A stretch of DNA of 41,799 nt from Chloroflexaceae bacterium (GTDB taxonomy: Bacteria > Chloroflexota > Chloroflexia > Chloroflexales > Chloroflexaceae). Positions 32,881 through 41,600 of the stretch are shown here, in pieces. Position numbers and translations under genes: made by a program. The notes beneath the pieces were generated by a model. The model did no database searches, was not told the DNA's origin, and saw nothing but the letters and a program-made list of their open reading frames with translations. Positions within the stretch are counted from its first letter, which is position 1, and the number at the start of each line of letters is the position of its first letter. The stretch lies in assembly GCA_028282325.1 (NCBI GenBank), contig JANQID010000058.1, positions 1 through 41,799 of the forward strand, read 5' to 3'.

Positions 32881-33645
32881 CTAGCGTCTGTCGGGGGAAG
32901 CAACAACTACCAAGCGGGGACTCTCGGTTGTATAGGCGTCGAGGTCATACGAGCCGTAGACCGAACGCACCAGAAACCCGGCGCGGGCGAGCAAATGCTC
33001 CATCTCGTAGCGATAAAACCAGCGCATCGTGAAGTTCATCACCCGGCGTTTTAATTGTCCAGTTGAGTCATGCTCGTCGTAGAAGTAGGTGACATGGCTG
33101 GTCTGGGCGGCAAGATCGCTATCGATGGCGACAAATTTGTGGACCCGATTGCCATCCAGGACGTAGGATCGTTCAAGCATTAGACGGTTGTCTTCTTTTG
33201 TCATCTGCATCAGATCGGGATTGAACAGGTCGATGATCAGCAGACCTTTGCGATCCAACGCCCGCCGCACGGTCGCCAACGCGGCAAGCTGATCGCCAAC
33301 TTCTTCGAGGTGCATAAACGAATTTACAGCAACGAAGGCCAACGCGAAATGATTAGCAGGAAGACTGACTGTGCGCACGTCGCTTTCGATCAAGACGACG
33401 CGATCGCCGAGATCGGCTTGAGCGATCCGGGCGCGAGCAAGTTCCAGCATAACCGGCGAACTATCCACGCCGGTAATCGCATACCCTTCTTCGGCAAGTG
33501 GCAAGAGCGCCCGCCCGGAGCCGCACATCAATTCAAGAATCGGCCCGCCGGCGCGACGGGCCATCTCGCGAAGGAACACAATATCATCGATGTAGTCGCG
33601 GAAGTCAGCATCGTAGTAGCGGGCAAACGGGTCATAGCTGTGCAT
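32881..33645 (-). CDS. Class I SAM-dependent methyltransferase
   Basis: A 254-residue Rossmann methyltransferase. Motif I is ILELMCGSGRALLPLA, motif II region GVDSSPVMLELARARI, and a later block LIIDLFNPDLMQMTK. The pattern resembles the ubiquinone/YcgJ-like or glycine/sarcosine-type group, so the substrate is a small molecule that cannot be named. Start ATG 33645 overlaps the stop of the upstream membrane protein by one base (TGATG), so they are coupled. It ends 82 bp before marR. Confidence 0.88.
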   Translation of the reverse strand: MHSYDPFARYYDADFRDYIDDIVFLREMARRAGGPILELMCGSGRALLPLAEEGYAITGVDSSPVMLELARARIAQADLGDRVVLIESDVRTVSLPANHFALAFVAVNSFMHLEEVGDQLAALATVRRALDRKGLLIIDLFNPDLMQMTKEDNRLMLERSYVLDGNRVHKFVAIDSDLAAQTSHVTYFYDEHDSTGQLKRRVMNFTMRWFYRYEMEHLLARAGFLVRSVYGSYDLDAYTTESPRLVVVASPDRR

Positions 33646-34202
33646 CAGGGCAATCCTGCGCTGAGCACGAACGCCGCCGCAAACACGCCGCCAAGCAACA
33701 ACAAGCCCAGGATGCCGAACGCCAGCACTTTCGGACTGATGATCGGCTCGAATCCCGGCGGTTTGATTTGCGGCGATGACGATGTTGTGATGTCCGACGT
33801 GGCTCTTGACGACAACTGCGTCGCGTTGGGCGGAGGCTGCAACGAGGGCGGGCGCACCGGGCGCGGAGGGGATGAAACGGACGAAGCTGACGAAACAGGC
33901 GGCGGATTGGGGCGCGGAGGCGCAGGCGGGGCGGCACTGGTTGGCAGGCTGGTTTCCTTGGGCTTCCCGGCATTAACCGCCGTGTTAATGATAGAGGTAA
34001 GCACCGAGAATGCTATCAGTCCACCAATCAACACAAAAAGCAAGGTGTTTGCGGGCACAACGACGCCAAATACCTGACCAAGCACATTGGACAAGACGCG
34101 CGAAATCTGTGATCCGAATATAAGCGCCAGAAAAATCAGAATGCCAATCCAGTTCGACAGCGGGTTGCGTTTTTTTTGTTTAGGTCTCGATTGATCTTGC
34201 AT
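33645..34202 (-). CDS. Proline-rich membrane protein, unknown function
   Basis: A 185-residue protein with two or three hydrophobic segments (about 15-35 and 40-62, and 160-183 at the C-terminus) separated by a long proline/serine-rich linker (about 65-145). The short polar N-terminus is basic (KQKKRNPLSNW). No family is recognised. It overlaps the methyltransferase start and is likely co-transcribed with it; a structural or scaffold role at the membrane is possible but not shown. Confidence 0.65.
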   Translation of the reverse strand: MQDQSRPKQKKRNPLSNWIGILIFLALIFGSQISRVLSNVLGQVFGVVVPANTLLFVLIGGLIAFSVLTSIINTAVNAGKPKETSLPTSAAPPAPPRPNPPPVSSASSVSSPPRPVRPPSLQPPPNATQLSSRATSDITTSSSPQIKPPGFEPIISPKVLAFGILGLLLLGGVFAAAFVLSAGLP

Positions 34203-34261
34203 AAGCGTATCTCCACAGTATCACGCAATGGAGAGTTCCACGAAATACGTGTTCTGTAATT

Positions 34262-34273
34262 GGCGCAAGCGCC
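34262..34273. terminator. Short hairpin after the sortase stop
   Basis: GGCGC (34262-34266) and GCGCC (34269-34273) form a short stem directly after the sortase stop, with flanking AATT bases partly extending it. Too short to be certain. Confidence 0.3.
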
Positions 34274-34729
34274 TCAATTCATAGGTTCAGCGCGCACGAT
34301 CAGGCGATGGGTATACACACCGATCGGAACGCACGTAATCAGGGTCAACGTCTCGGCAGCAGTCGGCTCCATCACCCATGTTTCGTGCGGCAACAGGGTC
34401 AGCACTTCACGCACAACATAGCGCTGTTTCTGATCACCAACAGCGACAATGACGGCGTCGCCGATTCGCGCCTCAGGCAAACGACTGAAGATAATGCCCC
34501 GATAGCCCACATGTCCGGCGATCACAATATTGCCAACCGTGCCGGGATAACCGGCGATAGGCCAGTAGTGCGCGGCGGTATAACGCGGCACATCCCATTC
34601 GCCATATGAAAACCCGGTCAATACGACGGCGGTGTCCACATCAATGCGCGGCATGTTGATATGCCGGGGACGCACAGCAGACCATGCAGCATCAGCCGAG
34701 TCAACCGGTCGCATCGCCGATACCGGCAT
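34274..34729 (-). CDS. Sortase catalytic domain, detached from its signal by a frame break
   Basis: The 151-residue product has the sortase core: RHINMPRIDVDTAVV, IAGHVGYRG with the catalytic histidine, TLITCVPIGVYTHRLIV with the catalytic cysteine and arginine. Sortases are extracytoplasmic transpeptidases, but no signal peptide or membrane anchor is encoded in this frame. The upstream frame (34701-34976) encodes exactly such a signal plus a domain and ends inside this region in a frame one base out. Start at ATG 34729 (or 34714) is tentative. Either a +1 frameshift interrupts one gene, or two coupled genes overlap. Confidence 0.7.
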   Translation of the reverse strand: MPVSAMRPVDSADAAWSAVRPRHINMPRIDVDTAVVLTGFSYGEWDVPRYTAAHYWPIAGYPGTVGNIVIAGHVGYRGIIFSRLPEARIGDAVIVAVGDQKQRYVVREVLTLLPHETWVMEPTAAETLTLITCVPIGVYTHRLIVRAEPMN

Positions 34730-34976
34730 GCCACTCCAACCGGGCGCGCTCAAAATACTGCACCGGTCGGCCATCTTCGACAAAGACTTCCGTTATTGGG
34801 AAGCCAAAAATCGGCAGACCGCCTTGCCAATCAAAAAACTCGCGAAAGCTATATGCCAGCGTATGGCCGGTCTCGCGAAAGAAGACCGGCTTGCCTGCCT
34901 GAGTATTCGCCTCGGCAGAAGCCGGCCACAGCGTGACAATGACAAGCAGGAGCAGCAGCACGCACCCGTATTTCAT
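34701..34976 (-). CDS. Secreted YFERARLEWH-domain protein, probable N-terminal part of the sortase gene
   Basis: The 92-residue product begins with a signal peptide (MKYGCVLLLLLVIVTLW, cleavage near SAEA) and continues with FFRETGHTLAYSFREFF, GGLPIFGFPITEVF and VQYFERARLEWH, a short domain I know from secreted proteins of Chloroflexota. It stops at TGA soon after this domain, 28 bases into the sortase frame. The break falls where a linker would be expected. Start ATG 34976 has a weak GGAAA upstream. Confidence 0.65.
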   Translation of the reverse strand: MKYGCVLLLLLVIVTLWPASAEANTQAGKPVFFRETGHTLAYSFREFFDWQGGLPIFGFPITEVFVEDGRPVQYFERARLEWHAGIGDATG

Positions 34977-35096
34977 ACACGCATTTCCATAAATCTTGAA
35001 AGCATCGTATCGTCTCGTTGCGTGTATTGTATCATGGGCGGCGGAACGAAGAATGGAGGATCGGCACATTCTGGCCGGATCCTCGTCATTGTGCGT

Positions 35097-35486
35097 CTAC
35101 TTGGGCTGTTCGGCCCAGGTAGGAATAACACAGATGAAGGCCAGCGGCTCATCGCTGGCGGCCTCAAACTGATGCACCTCGTTCGTACCGGTAAAGACGG
35201 CATCGCCGACGGTGATGTCATTCCACGTATCGCCGAGCAATACCCGTCCTCGCCCCTGAATAACAACAACGCCATGCTGGTGCGGATGTTGATCGAAGGG
35301 CGTGTGACTGCCCGCAGGAACGGTGAAATAGCGCACGATAAAATCGCTTGCGCCATCTTCCTGGCCCACCAGAACGCGGCGGATAACGCCCGGCGCGGCT
35401 TCGCTGCGATACTCCTGCGTCGGTACGTCAGCGTACTCCCAGGTCCGCGCCTCCGTCGAGGCCACCTGTCGATGAATGCTCCCCAT
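35097..35486 (-). CDS. Cupin-domain protein
   Basis: A 129-residue single-domain cupin. The beta-barrel pattern is clear: FTVPAGSHTPFDQHPHQHG, VVVIQGRGRVLLGD and DAVFTGTNEVHQFEA. Compared with the usual metal motif, one of the two histidines of HxH and the glutamate are replaced (DQHPHQHG), while the second-motif histidine is kept, so metal binding may differ or be absent. Function is unknown; single cupins include isomerases, dioxygenases and binding proteins. AAGGAGT precedes ATG 35486. Confidence 0.8.
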   Translation of the reverse strand: MGSIHRQVASTEARTWEYADVPTQEYRSEAAPGVIRRVLVGQEDGASDFIVRYFTVPAGSHTPFDQHPHQHGVVVIQGRGRVLLGDTWNDITVGDAVFTGTNEVHQFEAASDEPLAFICVIPTWAEQPK

Positions 35487-35617
35487 AAGCCCATCACTCC
35501 TTGATGTTTCATCAATGCGGGAAGAAACTGTGGATCGCGGCAGCGCGCAAAGAGCCCGCTTCGCTGCATTTTCACTATACCTGAGCCGCGCCGATTGTCA
35601 AACGCACCGCCCGAATA

Positions 35618-37015
35618 CTACACAGAGGAAACTGCCGAGGAAGCGTCGGAATCGCACTGGGAAACGCCGACCTGAACGATGACCAGGGTGACATCATCAT
35701 TTTGCTCGGCGCCGCCACGAAACGTAACTACAGCATTCCAAAGCGTTTGCAACATGTGGTTCGCATCGCTCCCTTTCGTGGAATACAATACCTGGCGCAA
35801 CCGTTCGTAGCCGAAGATCTCGCGTCGCTCGTTCATCTCTTCAATCACGCCATCGCTAATCAATATTATCTGGTCGCCGGGACAGAGCTGAATGCTCCGC
35901 TCGTCATAGGATTCATCGGGCTTCGCACCGAGCGGCAGACCATTGATGACATTCTCTTCCACGGCGCTGTCGCGTTTGATAATAGGGTAGGGATGACCGG
36001 CATTGGAGAAGCGCAACGTAAGCGTTTGCAAATCGAGAATTCCGTAGAACGCCGTCACCATCTGCTTCACCGAGCGATCGCTGCACATAGTTTGATTGGC
36101 ATTCACAAGCACATCGGCGGGCGAATCGGTTCGCCGAGCTTCATTGCGCAGAATGCTGCGCGTCATTGTCATTACCATCGCGGCGGCCAGACTCTTGCCA
36201 GTGACATCGGCCATCACAATTCCCAGCCGATTCTCGCCGAGATCGATAAAGTCATAGAAATCGCCGCTAGTTTCACGCGCCGACTCGGAGCGCGAGGCGA
36301 TCGTCAGCCGATTGTCGGGAGCCGGCGGATCAGGGTACAGTTGTTGTTGCAGATCACGCGCAATTTCCAGATCGCGGCGCATCAAACTGTCATGAAAAAT
36401 TTGTTGACGGGCGGCGTCGAGCTGTTGTTCGGCTTTGATTAGATTTGTTTGATAGAGCCAGGAGATAATGCCCAGCACAACGATAAATACGCTAATTGGA
36501 AAGCTAAAACCGAGACCATAGGCGCTATCATTCAGGTTGCCGAGCGAGTCTGTCGCCAGGGCAAAGGCGCCGGTGATCAACGCCACATTGAACACAGCGC
36601 TCCAGATAATCGCCCAGGGCCTGAGCAACATGCCCGCAAGAATCACCGTCAGCGCCAACATATAGCCGAACAACGCCGCAGCGGCCGGATTCTGAAAGAT
36701 AACGATATTTAGAACAAAACTGAGCGCCAGGAGAACCTCAAGCGTGGCGCAGAACAACATTGTAGCGAGGGCGAATCGCTTTTGGGTATAAAACCAGAAG
36801 ATAAGCAGTTGTATGCCTGCACTCGCCCCAACAATAATAAAATCCCAGATGTTCGAGGTGATCGGCGGCACAAGCATCACGATCAGGGAGACGATATGCA
36901 ACCCTATTCCGCTCAAGATCAGGGGATAAAGCAGCCTGGCTTTATTTTGCAGTTCCGAATTCAATTCTAACGCAACCAATTCGCGATCTATGCGTGAAGA
37001 GATTGGGAAAGACAT
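35618..37015 (-). CDS. Membrane-bound SpoIIE/RsbU-type serine phosphatase
   Basis: A 465-residue protein with about six membrane segments (roughly 30-190), a linker helix (about 195-225, QQLDAARQQIF) and a SpoIIE-type PP2C domain (about 235-450). The metal-binding acids are visible: ETSGDFYD, ADVTGKS, ILISDGVIE and NDDVTLVIV. RsbU-type enzymes dephosphorylate STAS anti-anti-sigma factors; the STAS proteins in this window are natural but unproven targets. ATG 37015 is chosen; an in-frame start at 37066 extends into the non-homologous upstream. No ribosome binding site is visible. It follows the RiPP-precursor-like gene across a strong hairpin. Confidence 0.88.
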   Translation of the reverse strand: MSFPISSRIDRELVALELNSELQNKARLLYPLILSGIGLHIVSLIVMLVPPITSNIWDFIIVGASAGIQLLIFWFYTQKRFALATMLFCATLEVLLALSFVLNIVIFQNPAAAALFGYMLALTVILAGMLLRPWAIIWSAVFNVALITGAFALATDSLGNLNDSAYGLGFSFPISVFIVVLGIISWLYQTNLIKAEQQLDAARQQIFHDSLMRRDLEIARDLQQQLYPDPPAPDNRLTIASRSESARETSGDFYDFIDLGENRLGIVMADVTGKSLAAAMVMTMTRSILRNEARRTDSPADVLVNANQTMCSDRSVKQMVTAFYGILDLQTLTLRFSNAGHPYPIIKRDSAVEENVINGLPLGAKPDESYDERSIQLCPGDQIILISDGVIEEMNERREIFGYERLRQVLYSTKGSDANHMLQTLWNAVVTFRGGAEQNDDVTLVIVQVGVSQCDSDASSAVSSV

Positions 37016-37044
37016 AGTGTAAAACTTGTTTTTGAGATGTAGCA

Positions 37045-37089
37045 GCGCGCCACCCGGATCACGCAATGACGATCGTCAGGATGGCGCGC
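37045..37089 (-). terminator. Hairpin with nested palindrome after the RiPP-precursor-like gene
   Basis: GCGCGCCACCC (37045-37055) pairs with GGATGGCGCGC (37079-37089) over 11 bp; on the minus-strand RNA the single non-Watson-Crick position is a G-U pair. The loop ends with the perfect palindrome TGACGATCGTCA (37067-37078). It lies 37 bp after the precursor stop and 30 bp before the phosphatase start, so it can terminate or attenuate read-through, or bind a regulator. Confidence 0.6.
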
Positions 37090-37126
37090 CAGAAATATCC
37101 GCATTACAAGTCCTGGTAACTTCCGT

Positions 37127-37351
37127 CTACTTCCAGAAGCTGCCTTTGCCACCCACGAAAGGTCGAGAAATTTGATCAGGTGTTAGTTCTTTCTTGAGTT
37201 GCTCAACACTTTGCTTGACCTGCTCAACTTCATCGGGGGTCAGGCCTAAACCTGATGCTTTGATCGAACCTTCCGGATCAGCCATTAACTTCTCGCGAAA
37301 ATCCGCGTCCATAACTGCGCGTCCGACCAGACGTTCGAAATCGGGGCTCAT
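37127..37351 (-). CDS. NHLP-clan (Os1348-like) RiPP precursor candidate
   Basis: A 74-residue peptide. Residues about 1-55 have the nitrile-hydratase-leader-like pattern seen in Os1348-type precursors: FERLVGRAVMDADFREKLMA, DPEGSIKASGLGLTPDEVE and a helix QSVEQLKKEL. Residues about 56-74 (LTPDQISRPFVGGKGSFWK) would be a short core with Gly, Ser, Thr, Phe and Trp and no cysteine. AGGAGG six bases before ATG 37351 is the strongest ribosome binding site of this region, suggesting abundant product. It is co-directional with the isoprenoid-synthase-like gene upstream (91 bp) and the phosphatase downstream. No YcaO, radical SAM, LanM or peptidase-transporter gene is in the window. It could also be a small non-RiPP relative of nitrile hydratase alpha. 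Confidence 0.65.
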   Translation of the reverse strand: MSPDFERLVGRAVMDADFREKLMADPEGSIKASGLGLTPDEVEQVKQSVEQLKKELTPDQISRPFVGGKGSFWK

Positions 37352-37442
37352 ACATCACCTCCTAAGGTTACTATAAAGACCATACCAGACGACACGACCG
37401 TTCTTCCGTGCTTGATCCATTATGTAAAAAGTCAACGAATTG

Positions 37443-38453
37443 TCAAATACCGGGCTGCATCCCAAACAGCGAACGCATACTCGCTCGCCGCTCGCGTTCC
37501 TCCGCCCACATCTGGGCGTCTCTGGCCATATGCTGTTCGATCAGGTCGCTGAAGCGCGATGAATCATACGGCGCCAGATGATCAAGCGCCTGTTGCTGCA
37601 AATCCCGATGCGTCCGCTCGATACTGCTCCAAAAATCCTCGTTGTGAAGCTGAAGTCCCGCCAGGCGCTCCAGGTCAAGCTCGTCGCCAGGCTTAATCTT
37701 CCCATTAGCGTACAGATAGCTCATAAGCTGCGCCGAAACGTAGTTTATCCGCCCGCCCCGGAGGTCATCAAGCCAGTCGCTTGCGTCGTCGCCGATCTGA
37801 CGAGCGGCGGCAAAGCAGTGCAACGCGGCGATCAGATCGCGCGAGATCGGCTGTTCAGGCGCAATGCCCGCCAGGTGAAGCTGGGCCAGCGTGCTAAAGA
37901 AGAATGGCGCTGCGCGTTCGATTATCCACGCGATTGTGAATTGCATCAGCCCATCGGGCGTCAGTCCGCTGATACGATCAAAATGGGCGTGTAACTCACG
38001 CGCATGAGCCGCCGCAGATTGAGCGGCAAAACGCTGAAACTCGCTCCAGCAAGGCGCCTCGGTGACGCCAAGCATGCGGTAGATCTCGACCATTTTCAGC
38101 AGTGCCAACTGCGCGCTCGGCAGATCCGCAACGATGGCGCTTCCATCAAGCAAATCGTCCTGAACGGAGTAGTATTGCCAGCCGTACAGATTGGCGACGC
38201 CCAGTTGGAGAGCGATGTCCGGGCTCACCGGAACCAGATCGCTGAGCCAGAACGGTAAAAGCGCGACGAGACGGCTAAATTCATATGTCGCCAGTTTGGC
38301 GAAGCTGTCCAGCGCATCATCACGCAGCGGAACATCGTAATGGGAAATGTCGAAATAAATCGTTGCAGTGATAGCTTGATAGCGCTGAGCATCGACTGAC
38401 TGCTCAGCAACGGAGGAGATAGTATGAATTGGCGCCTCCTTATCTGAATGCAT
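37443..38453 (-). CDS. Class I isoprenoid-synthase-like protein
   Basis: A 336-residue all-helical protein with two aspartate-rich motifs of class I terpenoid/polyprenyl synthases: QDDLLDG (D99, D100, D103) and QIGDDASDWLDD (D222, D223, D226), the second followed by LRGGRINYVS. These motifs bind Mg2+ and the diphosphate of an allylic substrate. The product could be a polyprenyl diphosphate, a terpene, or a prenylated acceptor; overall it does not look like a canonical farnesyl or geranylgeranyl synthase. ATG 38453 lies only about nine bases after the expected transcription start and has no ribosome binding site. An internal AAGGAGG begins 14 bases inside the frame. Confidence 0.75.
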   Translation of the reverse strand: MHSDKEAPIHTISSVAEQSVDAQRYQAITATIYFDISHYDVPLRDDALDSFAKLATYEFSRLVALLPFWLSDLVPVSPDIALQLGVANLYGWQYYSVQDDLLDGSAIVADLPSAQLALLKMVEIYRMLGVTEAPCWSEFQRFAAQSAAAHARELHAHFDRISGLTPDGLMQFTIAWIIERAAPFFFSTLAQLHLAGIAPEQPISRDLIAALHCFAAARQIGDDASDWLDDLRGGRINYVSAQLMSYLYANGKIKPGDELDLERLAGLQLHNEDFWSSIERTHRDLQQQALDHLAPYDSSRFSDLIEQHMARDAQMWAEERERRASMRSLFGMQPGI

Positions 38454-38468
38454 AACACTATGTTGCCC

Positions 38469-38497
38469 TATATATTACCACGACATCACCAGTGCAA
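38469..38497 (-). promoter_or_regulatory. Promoter of the isoprenoid-synthase-like gene
   Basis: On the minus strand TTGCAC (plus 38492-38497) and TATATA (38469-38474) are separated by 17 bp. The -10 ends 15 bp before the ATG, so the mRNA would be nearly leaderless. Confidence 0.6.
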
Positions 38498-38683
38498 AGC
38501 GTTGGGGGAAAATGTTATCATACATATGAACGTACGCCTATCGTAGAATCGCCATGGTATACGCGGCATCATTGCGCAAAGCATTGCGATATGGCCGCTT
38601 CTGTGCTATACGTGATACATTAAGCGTTGATGTAACCGACGCGTCGTCAATTGTTATACATCTTAGTTCCTGGGAGGTTCAGC

Positions 38684-41600
38684 GTGTCACCACACATCAT
38701 CGTTGTTCGGGGATCGCTGGCTGGTCGTACATTTCCGTTGGGCGACGCCCCGCTCTCGTTGGGACGCAATCCGGACAACGATATTGTGGTGTCGGATCCG
38801 CGCGCATCGCGCCGCCACGCCGAAATTCGTCGCGAAACCGCCGGCTTTGTCCTCTATGACCTGGGAAGTTCAAACGGCACTTTGGTTAATGGGCAACGCA
38901 TTCAATCTCGCGCGCTGCAACCCGGCGACGAGTTTGCGATCGGCGACTTTGCGTTTCGCTTCGACGCCCCCGCAGTCGCAGACGGTGAAACGCTGGTGGT
39001 TGGTTCGCCCATGCCTCCCTTCGTCGCCCCCGCAGAAGCACCCGCGGGCAGCGCGCCGCCCGGACAAGCCCCCTTGCCGCCGATGATCGGTTCGCCGCCG
39101 CCCGGTCGAACTCCAGCCACCGGGCATCAACCTCGCAAGCCGGGTCTGGCATTGCTGGCCGTCGTTGGCAGTCTCTTCGTCTGTATTGTGCTCGCCGGCA
39201 GCATTGGCGGTTACATGTGGTGGCAATCAGGGCGTAGTTCCGATGATCCTATTACGAATCCCGCGCCGGAAGCCACCATTGTCGCATCTTCGCCATCCGT
39301 CACCGTAGTCGCCGATCCTGCCAGTGAACTCCCTGATGATGCCGCAGATTGGACGGTGATGGTCTATCTTGACGGCGACAACAACCTTGAGCCTGATGCG
39401 CTGATTGATTTTATGGAAATGGCTGAGGTTGGCTCCAGCGATCAGATGCACATCCTGGTGCAGCTTGATCGCATCGCTTCGCCCGAACGCTGGGACGACG
39501 CCGACTATGGCGATTGGACCGGCGTCAAGCGATTTCGAGTTGAACGCGGTATGCAACCCACAGACGCTAATCAGATTGCCGATCTGGGTGAATTGAATAT
39601 GGGCGATCCGGAAACGCTCGCCGATTTTCTAGAGTGGGGCATAACAACTTATCCGGCGCGCCGCTATGCGCTGGTGATCTGGGACCATGGCGCAGCATGG
39701 CTGGGCATCGCCAGCGATGACACCAGCGACGGCGATGCAATACTCCTGCCCGAATTGAGCGCAGCGCTCAATGACGCTCAGCAGCGCACCGGCATCGATA
39801 AGCTCGATTTGATCGGGTTCGACGCTTGTCTGATGGCGCAGATGGATGTGTTGCAGACGGTTGCGCCGTTTGGCCAGGTGGCTGTCGCAAGCGCCGAGAT
39901 GGAGCCGAATGACGGCTGGGCCTGGGACATCTGGCTGGATGAGCTTGCGCGCAACCCTGAGCAAAGCGCTCGCGATATTGCGCCCGTCATTGTATCAAGC
40001 TACATTGACTATTATCAAGACACCGGATCCGACGAAGTAACGCTTTCGGCGTTCGATCTCAGTCAATCCGATCAACTGATCTCCGGCCTGGATGCGCTCT
40101 CAAACGCGATGCAGAAAAACTTGACCGGATCATTTACCGCCATCGGCCAGGCGCGCTCATTCGCAACGTTCTATGCACCGCTCTACGCCGAAGATTTTAG
40201 CGCAGTTGATCTCGGCGACTTCGCGCGTCTCCTTCCTGAGCAAGGCGCACACAGCGAGATTTCATCCGCAGCGCGAACGCTGTTCGACACGATCGAGCAA
40301 GTTCGCATCGCTCACGGCAGCGGAACGTATCACCCTAATTCGACCGGTCTCTCGATCTATTTTCCTCAGGTCGAAGAGTTGTATTACCCAATTTACGAGC
40401 GCAATTCGCCGCTTCCCAACCAAACCGGCTGGGATGAATTCCTGCGCGACTTGCATCAGACCAACGACATCGCGCTCACTCGTCCGACGATTAGCGACTT
40501 GAGCGTGAGTAGCACGACAGTCAGCACAGACGCCCCCGTTGCACTGAGCAGCACGGTGGCCGGTCAGGACATCGCCTATATTTTCACGTTCACCGGAACG
40601 CCGAATGCCAGTCGTGACACCGTTCGCCTGCTCAACATTGACTTCGTCTATCCGCCCGGCGTCGCCCCCACGGGCGATGCGCCATCCTGGGACACCAATG
40701 GAACTCAGTTGCGCCGTGATTGGGATGCCACAAGTTGGCACTTGACGAACGGCAATGAAACAATCAATATTCTGTTGGGCCCGGTCAAATATGGCACAAA
40801 CATCTATGGCGTCGAGGGCGTCTACACATCACGCGACACCGGCCAAGAGATTGACGCGGGACTCATCTTTGAAATAGCCCAGGGACAAGGCATCTTGCGG
40901 CGCGTCTGGGGCTTTCCTAAGCGCGCCGGCAAGCAAGATCCACAGCCGTTTGAGCTTTCCCCGCAACCGGGCGATACGTTTACCGCCTATATCCGAACCT
41001 ACGCCGATGAAGGCGATCATCTGAAACCGGACGTCGTCGCTGGCGAGACTATTGTCTTCGGCGATCAACCGCTGTCCGCATTTCTCGGTCCGGCGCCGGA
41101 TGGCGACTACGTAACGGGATTTATGGTACGTGATGTATCGGGTCAATTCAGCTACCAATACGCCGATATTCGCGTCAGCAACGCTGCATCGCCGCAACAA
41201 CCCACGCAGGAAGCGGATAGCGCCACACCGCAGGTCGGTGATGTTGAAGGCATGCTGGCCTATACTAACCGCCAGTTGCGCTTTGGGATAGACTACCCGG
41301 AAATGTGGGAGCCGTTCGATACCGGGCGCGACAAAATCGTTTTCTACAATCCAGCAAACACGGATGATACGTATTTCAGCATCGATGTCTATAAACTTGC
41401 AGCGTCTCCCGATGCCGCAAGTCTGGACATGTTGAATCAGTTTCTCGATCTGTTGAACGACGAATCAGGCTATGAAATCCAGCGAGAGATTGAAAGCTTC
41501 AACGTAGCCAGTCGCCAGGGATACGAAGCCGAACTCGTCTACGACAACCACGCCGGACGGCAAATCTACGTCGCCACGGTCGCAGTAACCAGCGAGAACA

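Noticed and set aside
34274-34729. Sortase as a normal intact gene with its own gene-cluster substrates
   Set aside because: No signal peptide or anchor in this frame and no LPxTG-like protein nearby; the frame break explains the missing N-terminus better.
38554-38859. 101-aa open frame overlapping the protease start
   Set aside because: It runs in another frame through the FHA domain and has no ribosome binding site or family match.
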